A stretch of 64,000 bases of DNA from CAVZYN01 sp963779515 (GCA_963779515.1 CAVZYN010000002.1:496001-560000); one strand, 5' to 3'. Positions 25,314 to 34,605 are shown, numbered from the stretch's first letter. Made by a program: numbers and translations. Notes: generated from the sequence alone by a model not told the origin.

Positions 25314-25898
25314 TCACACCACAAGGTTGGTCACGACCCGGGCGTAGATTGCCTCGATCTTGCGGATATCGCTCTCGTAATCACCGGTTGGATGGAACAC
25401 GTCCGCGATGCCGATGACTTTGCGCGTGTAGTCGATGAACACCAGCACGATCGGCACCTTGGCGTTGTTGGCGATGTGATAGAATCCCGATCGCCATTGC
25501 TTGGAGCTGTTGCGTGTGCCTTGCGGGGCGATTACGAGGTGCAAACGGTCGCGCTCCTTGAATTCTTCGACCATGCGGTCGACGGCGTTGGTCGATTTGC
25601 CGCGATCGACCGAAATGCCGCCAAGCCAACGCATCAAGCCCCCGAATGGCCACTTGAAGATCGACACTTTCCCCATCCAGTGGATGCGGAGGCCATAGTG
25701 AAGGCCGGCCGCGAGCGCGTGCGGCAGATCCCAGTTTGTGGTGTGGGGCGCGCCGATGATCACGTACTTATCGAGGTCGGGCATCTGGCCTTCGATACGA
25801 AATCCCGTCGCCCAATGCCATGCGCGCGCGAATGGCCGGAACGTGCGCACGATCGGTGATGTCGTGAGCGGCGGCGGCGGGTAGCGCTGGTCTTGCAT
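25314..25898 (-). CDS. 1-acyl-sn-glycerol-3-phosphate acyltransferase-like (PlsC domain)
   Basis: A 194-residue acyltransferase. It has the HX4D-type catalytic motif (APHTTNWDLP), a downstream GGISVDRGKSTNAVD block and the glycerophosphate-binding-like APQGTRNSSKQWRSGF. This short form, with His-Thr-Thr-Asn-Trp-Asp, belongs to the PlsC-related acyltransferases without a strong membrane anchor. It probably moves acyl chains to a lipid or small acceptor. The stop converges with the LysR gene, leaving 6 nt between. Confidence 0.87.
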   Translation of the reverse strand: MQDQRYPPPPLTTSPIVRTFRPFARAWHWATGFRIEGQMPDLDKYVIIGAPHTTNWDLPHALAAGLHYGLRIHWMGKVSIFKWPFGGLMRWLGGISVDRGKSTNAVDRMVEEFKERDRLHLVIAPQGTRNSSKQWRSGFYHIANNAKVPIVLVFIDYTRKVIGIADVFHPTGDYESDIRKIEAIYARVVTNLVV

Positions 25899-25979
25899 GG
25901 TGGGGCAACCGGATCGGAGAAGAGCTTTCCAGTAGCGGTTGCCGGACGTAGCGGCAAGGCGGGAGTTGCCGGTTGCTCG

Positions 25980-26609
25980 TCAGCGGGCGATCACGGCTGA
26001 TGTCTCATCACTGGCAACGCACTCCGAGTTTAGCGGAAAGACCTGCGTCATGGTGCCGTCGATGAAGTTCGAGGCCGATGCAGTGGTCTGGTACTCACGC
26101 GACAGGATTTGGAACTCCTTGCCGCGCACAACGCCCATGCTGGACGCGAAATGGTTGGGGCCGGACAAACGGGCCTCGCGCGCCTCCCGTGCGTCCTTCG
26201 TTTCCTTGGTGGCTTTACCCTTTTGCAGCTTCGGCGGGTCGCACACGGCTTCCAGCATCACCGAATTTTCGCTGACCCTGACGGCCTCCTGGCAGACCGA
26301 GCCAAATTGGCGGCGCAGATCGGTCGATATCGCGGTCGTGATGATACCCGCGCCCATCATGGCCTTGAGTTCGGCTTGCGCCGTGACGCACACGTTGGTG
26401 TCGCGCGTCGCGGATCCCTGCACCGCGCCTTTAGCATCGGCCTTGTAGGTTTTGACCTTGTAGCGCCCGACGGGGAATGTCGCGGCAAGCGCATCGATCT
26501 TGGCTGGAATTTGGTCTTTGGTATCCTTCTGGGCGATAGCATCGCTCGGGCGGCCTATCGCTGCGAGGCATGCGAGAACAGCAAGTGCGACCAAGCGAAC
26601 GAGCGGCAT
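25980..26609 (-). CDS. secreted protein of unknown function (209 aa)
   Basis: It begins MPLVRLVALAVLACLAAIG with cleavage near AIAQ, so it is probably periplasmic. The mature protein has two short blocks around Cys residues (DTNVCVTAQAELKAMMG and GSVCQEAVR), then a Lys/Arg/Glu-rich linker (KATKETKDAREAREARL), and ends with FIDGTMTQVFPLNSECVASD. I chose the ATG at 26607-26609 because a signal peptide starts there; the longer reading frame to 26846 is unlikely. The pattern of a Cys block, a repeated Cys block and a late Cys is reminiscent of DUF3617-like proteins, but weakly. Confidence 0.7.
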   Translation of the reverse strand: MPLVRLVALAVLACLAAIGRPSDAIAQKDTKDQIPAKIDALAATFPVGRYKVKTYKADAKGAVQGSATRDTNVCVTAQAELKAMMGAGIITTAISTDLRRQFGSVCQEAVRVSENSVMLEAVCDPPKLQKGKATKETKDAREAREARLSGPNHFASSMGVVRGKEFQILSREYQTTASASNFIDGTMTQVFPLNSECVASDETSAVIAR

Positions 26610-26766
26610 GTTCCGGAGCCCCTCCAGTGATGTGTGAAATTGGCCAAGATGCCTTGGAGCATCGGCCGGTTGTTCGTAGGTGTAAAGACTTCGCAGTACT
26701 TCGGCAACGGACGGTGAGAACGGACCGGCTGATAAAGTAAATTCTTTGGGCCAAGTGGTTCCGCTC

Positions 26767-27294
26767 TTAGCGCGCTTTCTTACGGGCTTCGTAAAAGACG
26801 ATCGCGATGGCGTAGAAGAAAACATCGGCAATGATTTTGCCGGCAACGATACCCGCCTCGAGGCTCCCGATCAGTGACGTCGCGGTGAACATCCAGAATG
26901 GGCGCGAGATGAAGCTGTCGAAGAGTTCGGCAACGCCGAATTCCCAGAATAGGTTCTTGATCACGCGCCCGGCGCGGACGTGAACTGGTTCCGCGGCCGC
27001 GCCCGAGGCTGCGGCCGTGATGGTGTGTGCCCGCATCTCGCGCACAAAAGCGAGACCGTAGTAGCCCACGTTCTCGCCCATGGCGCCACCATAGGCGATG
27101 GCGATCGCATTCGATGTGAAGGCCGCGGTGCCGATACCGCCCGCCATGGCCGTGACCGTCGCCACGATTTCGAGCGGCAGGTAGCGGCGCGTCCACTCCG
27201 TCAGCTTGGCGCTTAAGGACCGAGGTGCGGCGCTATCGAGGGTGAGCGGTGGCGTAAGACACCATGCGGCGAAGGTCTGCCAAGCTTGTCGCAT
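26767..27294 (-). CDS. hypothetical membrane protein (175 aa)
   Basis: Starting at MRQAWQTFAAW, this 175-residue protein has hydrophobic segments at about residues 44-65 (IVATVTAMAGGIGTAAFTSN) and 130-165 (FWMFTATSLIGSLEAGIV and IIADVFFYAIAIVFYEARKK) and a basic tail. The first ATG after the upstream gene's stop lies 4 nt away, suggesting translational coupling with the oxidoreductase. I do not recognise the family. Confidence 0.65.
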   Translation of the reverse strand: MRQAWQTFAAWCLTPPLTLDSAAPRSLSAKLTEWTRRYLPLEIVATVTAMAGGIGTAAFTSNAIAIAYGGAMGENVGYYGLAFVREMRAHTITAAASGAAAEPVHVRAGRVIKNLFWEFGVAELFDSFISRPFWMFTATSLIGSLEAGIVAGKIIADVFFYAIAIVFYEARKKAR

Positions 27295-27298
27295 GGCA

Positions 27299-28192
27299 TC
27301 AGGTCGATTTCTTCGGCCAATAGGCCGGCAACGTGGAGCCATCGCGCCGTTTCCAGCCGTCCTTGGAGGCGCCCTCGAAGATCGCCAACGTTTTCTCGGC
27401 CAGTGGCAGGTCGGCGCCGCGTGACTTCGCTTCCGCGACCATGGTGCGGAGGTCTTTGCAGATGCTGTCGACGTCGAACGCAGGCGCGGCGTCGAGTTTG
27501 CCGCCGAGGGCGTCTGCGATGGCTGGGCCGCGGACTTTGAGAATATTCGGACCGCCGGACGTATCAGCGAACAGCTCCATGGCCCATTTGGGATCGAGGC
27601 CCAGGTGGCGATAGAGCACGTAGGCTTCGCCAAGCGCTTGGTATGAGACGAGCAGTGGCAGGTTGATCGCGAGTTTCATGCTGGCGCCCGCGCCGACGGG
27701 GCCGACGTGTTCGACCCTGCGGCACATTTGATCGAGCAGCGGTTTGGCGCGCGCGATGTCGGCGGCGTCGCCACCCGCGAGGCCGAGCAGTTTGCCTTGA
27801 CGTGCGGGGCCGGTGGTCCCGCCGACGGGGCATTCGACGAAGGCGGCGCCCTTGGCGCGCACTTTGGCGGCAAGTGCCTGGTTCTCGTCGGGGCGGACCG
27901 TGCTCATGTCGATGACGAGGCGGTTGCCGAGGTTTACCGATAGGATTCCGTTCGGCGTGGTGTAGACGGCGTCCTGCGCTTCGGCATGGGTGAGGATCGT
28001 AATGATCGTCTCGCACTGTTCTGCCAGTGCTGCGGGCGATGACGCGGTTGCAAGGCCCTCTGCGGCGAGTGGCTTCAGCTTATCAGGCGAGCGGTTCCAG
28101 ACCGTAACATCGTGTCCGACCTCCTTGAGGCGTAACGCAATGGCCGCGCCCATCCTGCCGGTACCTGCAATGCCGATTTTCATGTCTGCCAT
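27299..28192 (-). CDS. NAD(P)-dependent oxidoreductase, 3-hydroxyisobutyrate dehydrogenase family
   Basis: A 297-residue beta-hydroxyacid dehydrogenase. It has the Rossmann start KIGIAGTGRMGAAIALRL, then VIDMSTVRPDE, FVECPVGGTTGPARQG and the catalytic Lys in ASMKLAINLPLL. The family oxidises small hydroxy acids such as 3-hydroxyisobutyrate, tartronate semialdehyde (in reverse) or 6-phosphogluconate. The exact substrate is unknown. It is head-to-head with a second member of the same family, 114 bp apart. Confidence 0.92.
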   Translation of the reverse strand: MADMKIGIAGTGRMGAAIALRLKEVGHDVTVWNRSPDKLKPLAAEGLATASSPAALAEQCETIITILTHAEAQDAVYTTPNGILSVNLGNRLVIDMSTVRPDENQALAAKVRAKGAAFVECPVGGTTGPARQGKLLGLAGGDAADIARAKPLLDQMCRRVEHVGPVGAGASMKLAINLPLLVSYQALGEAYVLYRHLGLDPKWAMELFADTSGGPNILKVRGPAIADALGGKLDAAPAFDVDSICKDLRTMVAEAKSRGADLPLAEKTLAIFEGASKDGWKRRDGSTLPAYWPKKST

Positions 28193-28306
28193 CCCCGGGT
28201 CGATAGTGTCGCCGTTCGTGTGCGATCACTACCATGTGCCCCGAAGCCGGGCTATGCCGCACGGCATGGCACAGCGGCGATTGGCGTCGTACATGGGAGA
28301 ACGGAC

Positions 28307-29248
28307 ATGGCGAAAGTGATGCGCAAGTCGGGGGGAGCAACGAATGTCGCCGGCAAGGGCACGATCGGCATCATCGGACTTGGCATCATGGGCGGTGCGA
28401 TTGGGCGCAATCTGGCGGCCGCCGGTTGGACGGTGGTTGGCTATGATATTGACGCGGCGGCAACCCGAGCAGCGGTGGCCGCGGGGATCGATGTGGTTGC
28501 AAGTCCTGCGCTCGTTGCAGAGCGCGCCTCCGACATCATCACGAGCTTGCCGAAGCCGGAGGCGGTGATCGCAACGGCGACGGCAATCGCGGCGGCGGCA
28601 GGCAAACGCCGGGTCGTGATGGAAGCGAGCACGCTGGCGCTCGAAGATAAACACGCATTCCACGACATCCTGGCGGCGAAAGGCCATATTCCACTGGATA
28701 TCCCGCTCTCGGGGACGGGCGCGCAGGCGGCGGTCAAGGATCTCGTGATCTATGCGAGCGGCGACAGCGCGGAAATCAAGCGATTGAGCCCGCTGTTCAT
28801 GGATTTCGGGCGCAAAGTCTTTGATCTCGGCGGCTTCGGCAACGGCACAAAGATGAAGTATGTCGCCAACCACCTTGTGGCGATCCACAACGTGGCCTCC
28901 GCCGAGGCCATGGTGCTCGGCATGAAGGCAGGGCTCGATCCGAAGACCATGGTCGAGGTGATCGGCACGGGCGCTGGCTCGTCGCGCATCTTCGAACTGC
29001 GCGCACCGATGATGGCGGCCAACCTCTATCTACCGGCGACGATGCGCAACAGCACGTGGAAGAAGGACATGACGGTGATCGGCGACTTCGCCATGGAGAT
29101 CGATTGCCCGACGCCGCTATTTACGTTGACGCAGTCGATCTATGCAGCAGCGTTGAACATGGGGCTCGGCGCGCAGGACACCGGCGCCGTCTGCACCGTG
29201 CTGGAGGCCATGGCCGGGATAAAACGCAAAGCCGCGATCGCCGATTGA
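28307..29248 (+). CDS. NAD(P)-dependent oxidoreductase, 3-hydroxyisobutyrate dehydrogenase family (second copy)
   Basis: A 313-residue paralogue-like enzyme of the same superfamily as the divergent gene but clearly different. It has IGIIGLGIMGGAIGRNLAAAG, PLDIPLSGTGAQAA and the catalytic Lys in GNGTKMKYVANHLVA. The second Gly-rich motif SGTGAQ differs from the usual SGG pattern. The ATG at 28307 is chosen over the longer frame. The crotonase and acyl-CoA ligase genes follow on the same strand, so a role in CoA-linked breakdown of hydroxy acids is possible. Confidence 0.92.
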   Translation: MAKVMRKSGGATNVAGKGTIGIIGLGIMGGAIGRNLAAAGWTVVGYDIDAAATRAAVAAGIDVVASPALVAERASDIITSLPKPEAVIATATAIAAAAGKRRVVMEASTLALEDKHAFHDILAAKGHIPLDIPLSGTGAQAAVKDLVIYASGDSAEIKRLSPLFMDFGRKVFDLGGFGNGTKMKYVANHLVAIHNVASAEAMVLGMKAGLDPKTMVEVIGTGAGSSRIFELRAPMMAANLYLPATMRNSTWKKDMTVIGDFAMEIDCPTPLFTLTQSIYAAALNMGLGAQDTGAVCTVLEAMAGIKRKAAIAD

Positions 29249-29311
29249 CAGGGCCGCTGACGGCGCGACAGGGTGCATCGCTGCTGCCTTGTCCTGATGG
29301 GAGACTGCCGG

Positions 29312-30115
29312 ATGCCACCCGCCATCCTGACCGAAATTTCCGACGGTCTTGCGACACTGACACTCAACAAGCCGTGGAAGCTCAATGCTTGGGATACGCC
29401 GATGCGCGCCGAGATCGCGGCGACGCTGAGGGCGTGGAATATGGAGCCAGGCGTCCGCGCGGTCATTTTGACGGGCGCGGGTGAGCGCGCGTTTTCGGCG
29501 GGGCAGGATCTTGATGAAACCGAGAAGTTCCAATCTGGCGGCCAGGGTGCTGCGTGGTTCGAGTCCTGGCGCGCGTTCTACAACGCCATCCGCGATCTCG
29601 ATAAGCCTTGCGTCGCGGCGCTCAATGGCGTTGCCGCCGGCTCGGCATTTCAAGCGGTGCAACTCTGTGATGTGCGGGTCGGGCATGCCGGCTCGCGCAT
29701 GGGCCAGCCGGAGATAAACTCCGGAATTCCGAGCGTCACCGGGCCGATGCTGATGCTGCCGCGCATCGGCTTTGCGCGGACCACCGAATTGACGCTGACC
29801 GGTCGCCTGATGGAGGCTGATGAAGCGCACGCCATCGGTCTGATCCAGCATCTGGTGCCAAGCCTTGCCGATGTGCTGCCAAAAACCCGCGCGATCGCAA
29901 AGATGCTGGCGGACAAGCCGCCGATCGCGATGCGGCTGAACAAGCAGCGGCTACGGCAGGTGACGCAGGAGGCGTTCGACGAGGCGTTTCGCAATGGCGG
30001 CGCGTATCAGGCCGAGGCGTTCGCGTCGGGCGAGCCGCAGGAGACCATCCGAGCGTTCTTTGCCGAACGCGCCCGGCGGCGCACCGCGCGCGCGCAATCA
30101 GGTGGAACCGCTTGA
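29312..30115 (+). CDS. enoyl-CoA hydratase/isomerase (crotonase) family protein
   Basis: A 267-residue crotonase. The oxyanion-hole segments are recognisable (ERAFSAGQDLDE and LNGVAAGSAFQAVQLCDVRV), and the second catalytic Glu is present in GQPEINSGIP. The first catalytic Glu of rat enoyl-CoA hydratase (Glu144) appears as Gln in SAFQAVQ by my alignment. Simple hydratase activity is therefore uncertain and another crotonase reaction is possible. I chose ATG 29312 because GGGAG stands about 9 nt before it. The acyl-CoA ligase gene begins immediately after the stop. Confidence 0.9.
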   Translation: MPPAILTEISDGLATLTLNKPWKLNAWDTPMRAEIAATLRAWNMEPGVRAVILTGAGERAFSAGQDLDETEKFQSGGQGAAWFESWRAFYNAIRDLDKPCVAALNGVAAGSAFQAVQLCDVRVGHAGSRMGQPEINSGIPSVTGPMLMLPRIGFARTTELTLTGRLMEADEAHAIGLIQHLVPSLADVLPKTRAIAKMLADKPPIAMRLNKQRLRQVTQEAFDEAFRNGGAYQAEAFASGEPQETIRAFFAERARRRTARAQSGGTA

Positions 30116-31636
30116 GTGACGGCCATGCCGCAGAGCTATGACGGTTTCCTGCCGTTGTTCACCTGCGCCGTTGCGGCTGAGCCGCATCGCGTGTTCGCGC
30201 GCTTTGGAGCACGCGTGATCTCGTTTGCCGATCTCGATCAGACGTCAGCAGCGCTGGCGCAGTGGTTGCGCGCGCAAGGTGTCGAGCCTGGCAATCATGT
30301 GGCGCTGATGCTACGCAACAACCCGCTGTCGCTGGCCTTATTGTTTGCCATCGCGCGGGTGGGGGCGGTGTGGGTGCCTATCAATGTCGCGAGCCGCGGC
30401 GACAATCTCACCTACATCATCGGGCATGCCCAGCCGCGCTTGCTGATCGTCGAGGACGATCTCGTGGCGACGGTCACGGCGTGCGGCGCTGCCCTGTTGC
30501 CTGACCGGCTCGTCGGGGCGCGCGTGGTCGAGGGTGCGATGCACACCAGTGCGGCGGCGTTTGCGCCGGTGCAGGTAGATCCCGATCAGCCGTTTGCCAT
30601 CATGTACACGTCGGGGACGACCGGCCGGCCGAAGGGCGTGATCGTCTCACATAGGATGCTACGGCTCTCGGGTGAGGGCGTGGCGCTGGTGTCGGCTGCG
30701 CGCGACGGCGACGTCATGTTCATGTGGGAGCCGCTGTATCACATCGGTGGCGCGCAAATGATCGTGCTGCCGCTCATTCGCCGGGTGTCGCTGGCGCTGG
30801 TGGAGCGGTTCAGTGCCAGCGCGTTCTGGGCGGACGTGAAGTCCACCGGTGCAACGCACATTCACTATCTCGGCGGCATCTTGCAGATTCTTCTGAAGCA
30901 ACTGCCGGGCCCCTTCGATCGGGCGCACGGGGCAGGCATAGCGTGGGGCGGCGGTTGTCCGCGCGACATCTGGCGGGCGTTCGAGGCGCGCTTTGGTGTC
31001 GAAATCCGCGAATGCTACGGGATGACCGAATGCTCGAGCATCACGACCGCCAATCTCGACGGGACGCTTGGCTCTGTCGGCACGCCGGTGCCGTGGTTCG
31101 ATGTGACGATCCGGCGGCCGGATGGCACGCTGGTCGATCCAGGCGAGCAGGGTGAGATCGTGGTGACCACGCGCCTGCCGGGCGCCTTGACGCGTGGATA
31201 TCTCGGCAATCCGGCGGCGACGGCGCAGGCGCTTCGGCAGGGCGCTTTCCATACGGGCGACTACGGAAGCTGGGATGCGGCGGGCCATGTATACTTCCAC
31301 GGCCGCATGTCGGACAGCGCGCGCGTCAACGGCGAAAATGTCTCTGCCTTCGAAGTCGAGAGCGTCGCGGGCAAGCATCCAGCGGTTGAGGACTGCGCGA
31401 TGGTGGCGGTTGCGGCCGAGATCGGCGAGCAGGATATCAAGCTGTTCGTGAAGCCGAAGCCGGGTTCCGTGATTGATCCTGCCGAGCTCTCAGCGTGGCT
31501 TCAGTCGCGCCTCGCCGGCTACCAACGGCCGCGCTACATCGCCGTCATCGCCGAGTTCGAGCGCACGCCGAGCCAGCGCATCATGAAGCATCGTCTGTCC
31601 AAGCGCATCGACGATGCCTGGGATCGGGGCCGGTAG
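30116..31636 (+). CDS. AMP-dependent acyl-CoA synthetase/ligase
   Basis: A 506-residue ANL-superfamily enzyme that activates an organic acid to its CoA thioester. It has the P-loop-like YTSGTTGRPKGVIVSH, ECYGMTECS, the GDYGSWD adenylation motif and a C-terminal hinge domain. The usual catalytic Lys region is RTPSQRIMKHRL, a variant of the PRxxxGK sequence seen in CaiC-like ligases. Either GTG 30116, abutting the crotonase stop, or ATG 30125 is the start. The pair suggests cotranscription for catabolism of a carnitine-like or branched acid, but the substrate is unknown. Confidence 0.92.
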   Translation: MTAMPQSYDGFLPLFTCAVAAEPHRVFARFGARVISFADLDQTSAALAQWLRAQGVEPGNHVALMLRNNPLSLALLFAIARVGAVWVPINVASRGDNLTYIIGHAQPRLLIVEDDLVATVTACGAALLPDRLVGARVVEGAMHTSAAAFAPVQVDPDQPFAIMYTSGTTGRPKGVIVSHRMLRLSGEGVALVSAARDGDVMFMWEPLYHIGGAQMIVLPLIRRVSLALVERFSASAFWADVKSTGATHIHYLGGILQILLKQLPGPFDRAHGAGIAWGGGCPRDIWRAFEARFGVEIRECYGMTECSSITTANLDGTLGSVGTPVPWFDVTIRRPDGTLVDPGEQGEIVVTTRLPGALTRGYLGNPAATAQALRQGAFHTGDYGSWDAAGHVYFHGRMSDSARVNGENVSAFEVESVAGKHPAVEDCAMVAVAAEIGEQDIKLFVKPKPGSVIDPAELSAWLQSRLAGYQRPRYIAVIAEFERTPSQRIMKHRLSKRIDDAWDRGR

Positions 31637-31718
31637 GCACCCGCCTGCCATTTTTTCGCCAGGATCTGCTGGCGCTTATACATCCTGCGGGAGCCAGTAT
31701 TGCGTCATGGGGGGATCC

Positions 31719-32555
31719 ATGTCTTCTTCCGCACCTTATGTTGCTTCATCGTATAGCGCCTTCGATACTGGCGATCCGTACGTGCCGCTCGACATTGAGC
31801 CCGGCGAGCGGATCGGGGCACCTGTGCGGCGCAAACGTGGCCGGATCTTGCGGCGTGGTGTCCTCATATTGAGCGCCTTCGGCGCAGGGTTTGCGTTTTA
31901 CAACGATCCATCCATCGCGGCGCGGTGGTGGCCCGTCGTCAGCGAGGCCGCAGCGCCTCTGATCGAGCGTGTGATGCAAGCGGCATCTGGCGCATCAACG
32001 CTGGCGCCGGTGACGAAGCCGGAGGCGCCGCCCGCTGCCAACGCATCAGAAAGGAAGTCGGCGGCCCTCGATGCTTCTCCCGCATCGTCTGCGGCTGCTC
32101 CGGTCGAACCAGTTCCGGCAAGCGCACCCACGAAGGTGGTGGAGCCACCGGTGACCATCGCAGCGCTTCCGCCCGCTCAGGCTGTCGAAGAAGTGCCCGC
32201 CACGCCCCTACCGCCGCCGGTGGTCAATCGTGCCGATCCGTTCCAGGTCAAGGCTGCAGCCGTTGGCCTGCATCCCGAGCTGTCTCGCGTTCTGCTGACG
32301 CGGTTGACACCGGCCGATTATCAAAACGCGGGCATCGCCATCAAGAACGCACTGGCCGAGACGCCCGACAGCGGCATCTACGTCTGGCCTCGGCAGCGAA
32401 AGCCGGAACTCGCGCTGTTCCAAGTGCGCTTCGTGCAAGGCGCCGCGCCCGAGTGTCGCCGATACGTGGTGACCGTCACCAAAGACGGCTGGCTGACGAC
32501 AGCACTCCCCATGGAACGCTGCGGCCCCCAGGGCGGCAAACCTCCAAGGGCCTGA
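31719..32555 (+). CDS. membrane-anchored Pro/Ala-rich protein of unknown function (278 aa)
   Basis: A short cytoplasmic N-terminus (SSYSAFDTGDPYVPLDIEPG) with a basic patch RRKRGRILRRG is followed by a single hydrophobic helix (VLILSAFGAGFAFYND). A long Pro/Ala/Val-rich stretch follows (residues ~90-180), then a folded C-terminal domain (residues ~185-275) ending CRRYVVTVTKDGWLTTALPM. The single anchor and spacer suggest a periplasmic domain held near the inner membrane. The ATG at 31719 has a purine-rich GGGGGGAT region upstream. I do not recognise the family. rlmJ follows after 53 nt. Confidence 0.75.
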   Translation: MSSSAPYVASSYSAFDTGDPYVPLDIEPGERIGAPVRRKRGRILRRGVLILSAFGAGFAFYNDPSIAARWWPVVSEAAAPLIERVMQAASGASTLAPVTKPEAPPAANASERKSAALDASPASSAAAPVEPVPASAPTKVVEPPVTIAALPPAQAVEEVPATPLPPPVVNRADPFQVKAAAVGLHPELSRVLLTRLTPADYQNAGIAIKNALAETPDSGIYVWPRQRKPELALFQVRFVQGAAPECRRYVVTVTKDGWLTTALPMERCGPQGGKPPRA

Positions 32556-32608
32556 TACGGCGGCCGTTCGGCTTGACAGCGGGACCCGGAGCGCGCTCTG
32601 GCTCTCTC

Positions 32609-33499
32609 ATGAACTATCGTCACGCCTATCATGCCGGAAACTTCGCCGATGTGCTGAAGCACATCGTGTTGGTGCTGTGCCTCGAGCATCTCAAGAAAAA
32701 GGACGCACCGTTTCGCGTGATCGACACGCACGCGGGCACGGGCGCCTATCGGCTCGACGCGGTCGAGGCCGCGAAGACGGGCGAGTGGCGCCATGGCATT
32801 GCGCGCATAATCGGCACGGGCGCAGAGCCGCTGCCGCCTCGTATTGCCGCGATTCTGAAGCCTTTTCTCGATCTGATGGCGGTCGAGACGGTGCGTGAGG
32901 GGCAGGCCTTGGCTGCGTACCCGGGATCGCCGCGCATCGTGCAGGCGTTGCTGCGCCCCGGCGACACGTTGATCGCCAACGAGCTGCATCCGGACGACGC
33001 AACGGTGTTGCGCGGCATGCTCGCGCGCGACCGGCGGTGCAAGGTGATGAGCGTTGATGGCTGGAGCGCGCTGAAAGCGCTGCTGCCGCCAAAAGAGCGG
33101 CGCGGCCTGGTTCTGATTGATCCGCCATTCGAACAGCCGGGCGAATTCGAGCGCTTAGTGCAGGCCTTGCGCGACGCAGTCGAGCGCTTCGCGACGGGTA
33201 CGATGGTGTTATGGTATCCGATCAAGGATGCGTCGGTGATCGAGCGTTTCGCGCGCGAAATCGCGGCGCTCGAGCTCGAAAAAGTGCTGCGGATTGAGCT
33301 GATGCTGCGGTCGCCGCGCAATCCGGATCTGCTCAACGGCACCGGACTGATCGTGCTCAATGCGCCGTTCACGCTGCCCGCCGATCTTGAGATCGTGTTG
33401 CCGGAACTCATCCGCCGGCTCGGACAAGGCGCGGGCGCGGCTTGGAAAGTCGAAGCGCTGACGGGGCAAAAGACCGCTGCCACATCGAGAAAAACTTGA
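32609..33499 (+). CDS. rlmJ: 23S rRNA (adenine(2030)-N6)-methyltransferase RlmJ
   Basis: RlmJ methylates A2030 of 23S rRNA using S-adenosylmethionine. The 296-residue protein has the family opening NYRHAYHAGNFADVLKHIVL, the DTHAGTGAYRL SAM site and the catalytic DPPFEQPGEFERL. The true start is the ATG at 32609; a longer reading frame from 31925 is a shadow of the upstream gene. The family is highly conserved, so the assignment is firm. Confidence 0.95.
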   Translation: MNYRHAYHAGNFADVLKHIVLVLCLEHLKKKDAPFRVIDTHAGTGAYRLDAVEAAKTGEWRHGIARIIGTGAEPLPPRIAAILKPFLDLMAVETVREGQALAAYPGSPRIVQALLRPGDTLIANELHPDDATVLRGMLARDRRCKVMSVDGWSALKALLPPKERRGLVLIDPPFEQPGEFERLVQALRDAVERFATGTMVLWYPIKDASVIERFAREIAALELEKVLRIELMLRSPRNPDLLNGTGLIVLNAPFTLPADLEIVLPELIRRLGQGAGAAWKVEALTGQKTAATSRKT

Positions 33500-33849
33500 T
33501 GTGAGCGTAAGTCGTGGGGCGCCGAGCGGCTGAAAAAGTGATCGGGCTCTGTCTTGATCCGGATGAACCGGTCTCGCATAATTTCGTTGCTCAGGTGCCC
33601 GGGCCCTGCGGTGACTGTTGAGACAGACATTGATTTCACATGCCGTGACGTCACATGCCATGCATCCCTCGAGATCGCCTCACGTTCTCCGACATCGGTC
33701 GAGTGTCTCCATGCGTCAGGCGTGCGAACCTGCGGCATGGTCACTGCGCAATGATCCGTTGTGATGGGGACGCGGTGCGCGTCCGTCGCGATCAAGCGCT
33801 GCGCCGTGGCGAGCGCCACCAGTCTTTCCCCCAAGACTAGGAGACGAGG
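33500..33849 (+). other. long leader region of the cold-shock gene, no gene seen
   Basis: This 350-nt gap before the cold-shock gene contains no convincing open frame or terminator. It includes the palindrome GTGACGTCAC near 33644-33653 and ends with a strong ribosome-binding site (AGGAGACGAGG) before ATG 33850. A structured long 5' leader is known from cspA genes, but I cannot show a cold-responsive fold here. Confidence 0.4.
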
Positions 33850-34065
33850 ATGCGGCAGAGCGGCACGGTCAAGTTTTTCAATCAGTCAAAGGGTTTTGGG
33901 TTCATAACGCCGGACGACGGTGGCAAGGATGTGTTCGTGCACATCACCGCCGTCGAGAAGTCCGGCTTGCGCGCGCTCGATGAAGGCATGCGGATTTCGT
34001 TCGAGACGGAGCCCGACAAACGCGGCAAAGGCCCAAAGGCCATCAACTTGCAGATGGCAACCTGA
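33850..34065 (+). CDS. cold-shock domain protein (CspA-like)
   Basis: A 71-residue nucleic-acid-binding protein consisting of one cold-shock domain. It has the RNP1 motif KGFGFITPDD and RNP2 motif VFVHITAV, and begins SGTVKFFNQSKGFGF. Such proteins bind single-stranded RNA and melt secondary structure; several copies per genome are usual. The ATG follows the ribosome-binding site AGGAGACGAGG. Confidence 0.95.
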   Translation: MRQSGTVKFFNQSKGFGFITPDDGGKDVFVHITAVEKSGLRALDEGMRISFETEPDKRGKGPKAINLQMAT

Positions 34066-34228
34066 AGGCTGCGAATCGCTACCCGAAATCGAATCGTGCC
34101 GTCTCCCAACGGCAACGACCGGGCAGCAATCGGCGGATTCGATACGCGGATCGTGTTGCGCGCCGAGGGTGTCCTGTGTTCGATCCGGCCACGCATTGCT
34201 TTGAGAGTCGACATTCGAGGAGATGGAC

Positions 34229-34528
34229 ATGAAGACGCTGGTGCAAGTCGCGGCAGTTGCCGCATTCGGTCTGATGGTGGCGACGGGTGCCGAGGCGGCC
34301 TGCATCAACAAAGCAGGGCAGGGCACAAACTCGACGGAAGACGGCGCAAAGTTCCAAGCCTGGGAAGCGGTACTGCAGGCGACGAGTTGGGGGAGCTGGG
34401 CAAGCTTCATGTCGAGTGGCATGAAGATCGGTACCGCGCCGGGCTATCAGGTCAAGAACGTGCGCACAAAGTGTGTGAAGGGCGGCCTTGGCTCTGAGTG
34501 CGTGATGCAAGCAACGCTCTGCAACTGA
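34229..34528 (+). CDS. small secreted Cys-containing protein (99 aa)
   Basis: A signal peptide (TLVQVAAVAAFGLMVATGAEA) runs to the cleavage site at AEA-ACINKA; I give it in part as VAAVAAFGLMVATG. The mature 75-residue protein has four Cys and two Trp (FQAWEAVLQATSWGSWASFM). Two ATGs are possible, 34223 and 34229; the latter has the proper spacing from GAGGAG. A strong terminator follows. The function is unknown; the pattern is common among small exported proteins of Hyphomicrobiales. Confidence 0.75.
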   Translation: MKTLVQVAAVAAFGLMVATGAEAACINKAGQGTNSTEDGAKFQAWEAVLQATSWGSWASFMSSGMKIGTAPGYQVKNVRTKCVKGGLGSECVMQATLCN

Positions 34529-34552
34529 TTGTCGGCGAGTGCCGACGCATCG

Positions 34553-34592
34553 AAGGCCGGAGATCGCACGATCTCCGGCCTTGTTGTTTTTT
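34553..34592 (+). terminator. intrinsic terminator after the small secreted protein
   Basis: A perfect 14-bp stem (AAGGCCGGAGATCG with CGATCTCCGGCCTT) around a minimal CA loop is followed by GTTGTTTTTT. It is the clearest intrinsic terminator in the window. Confidence 0.9.
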
Positions 34593-34605
34593 GGACGTGC
34601 GAAGT

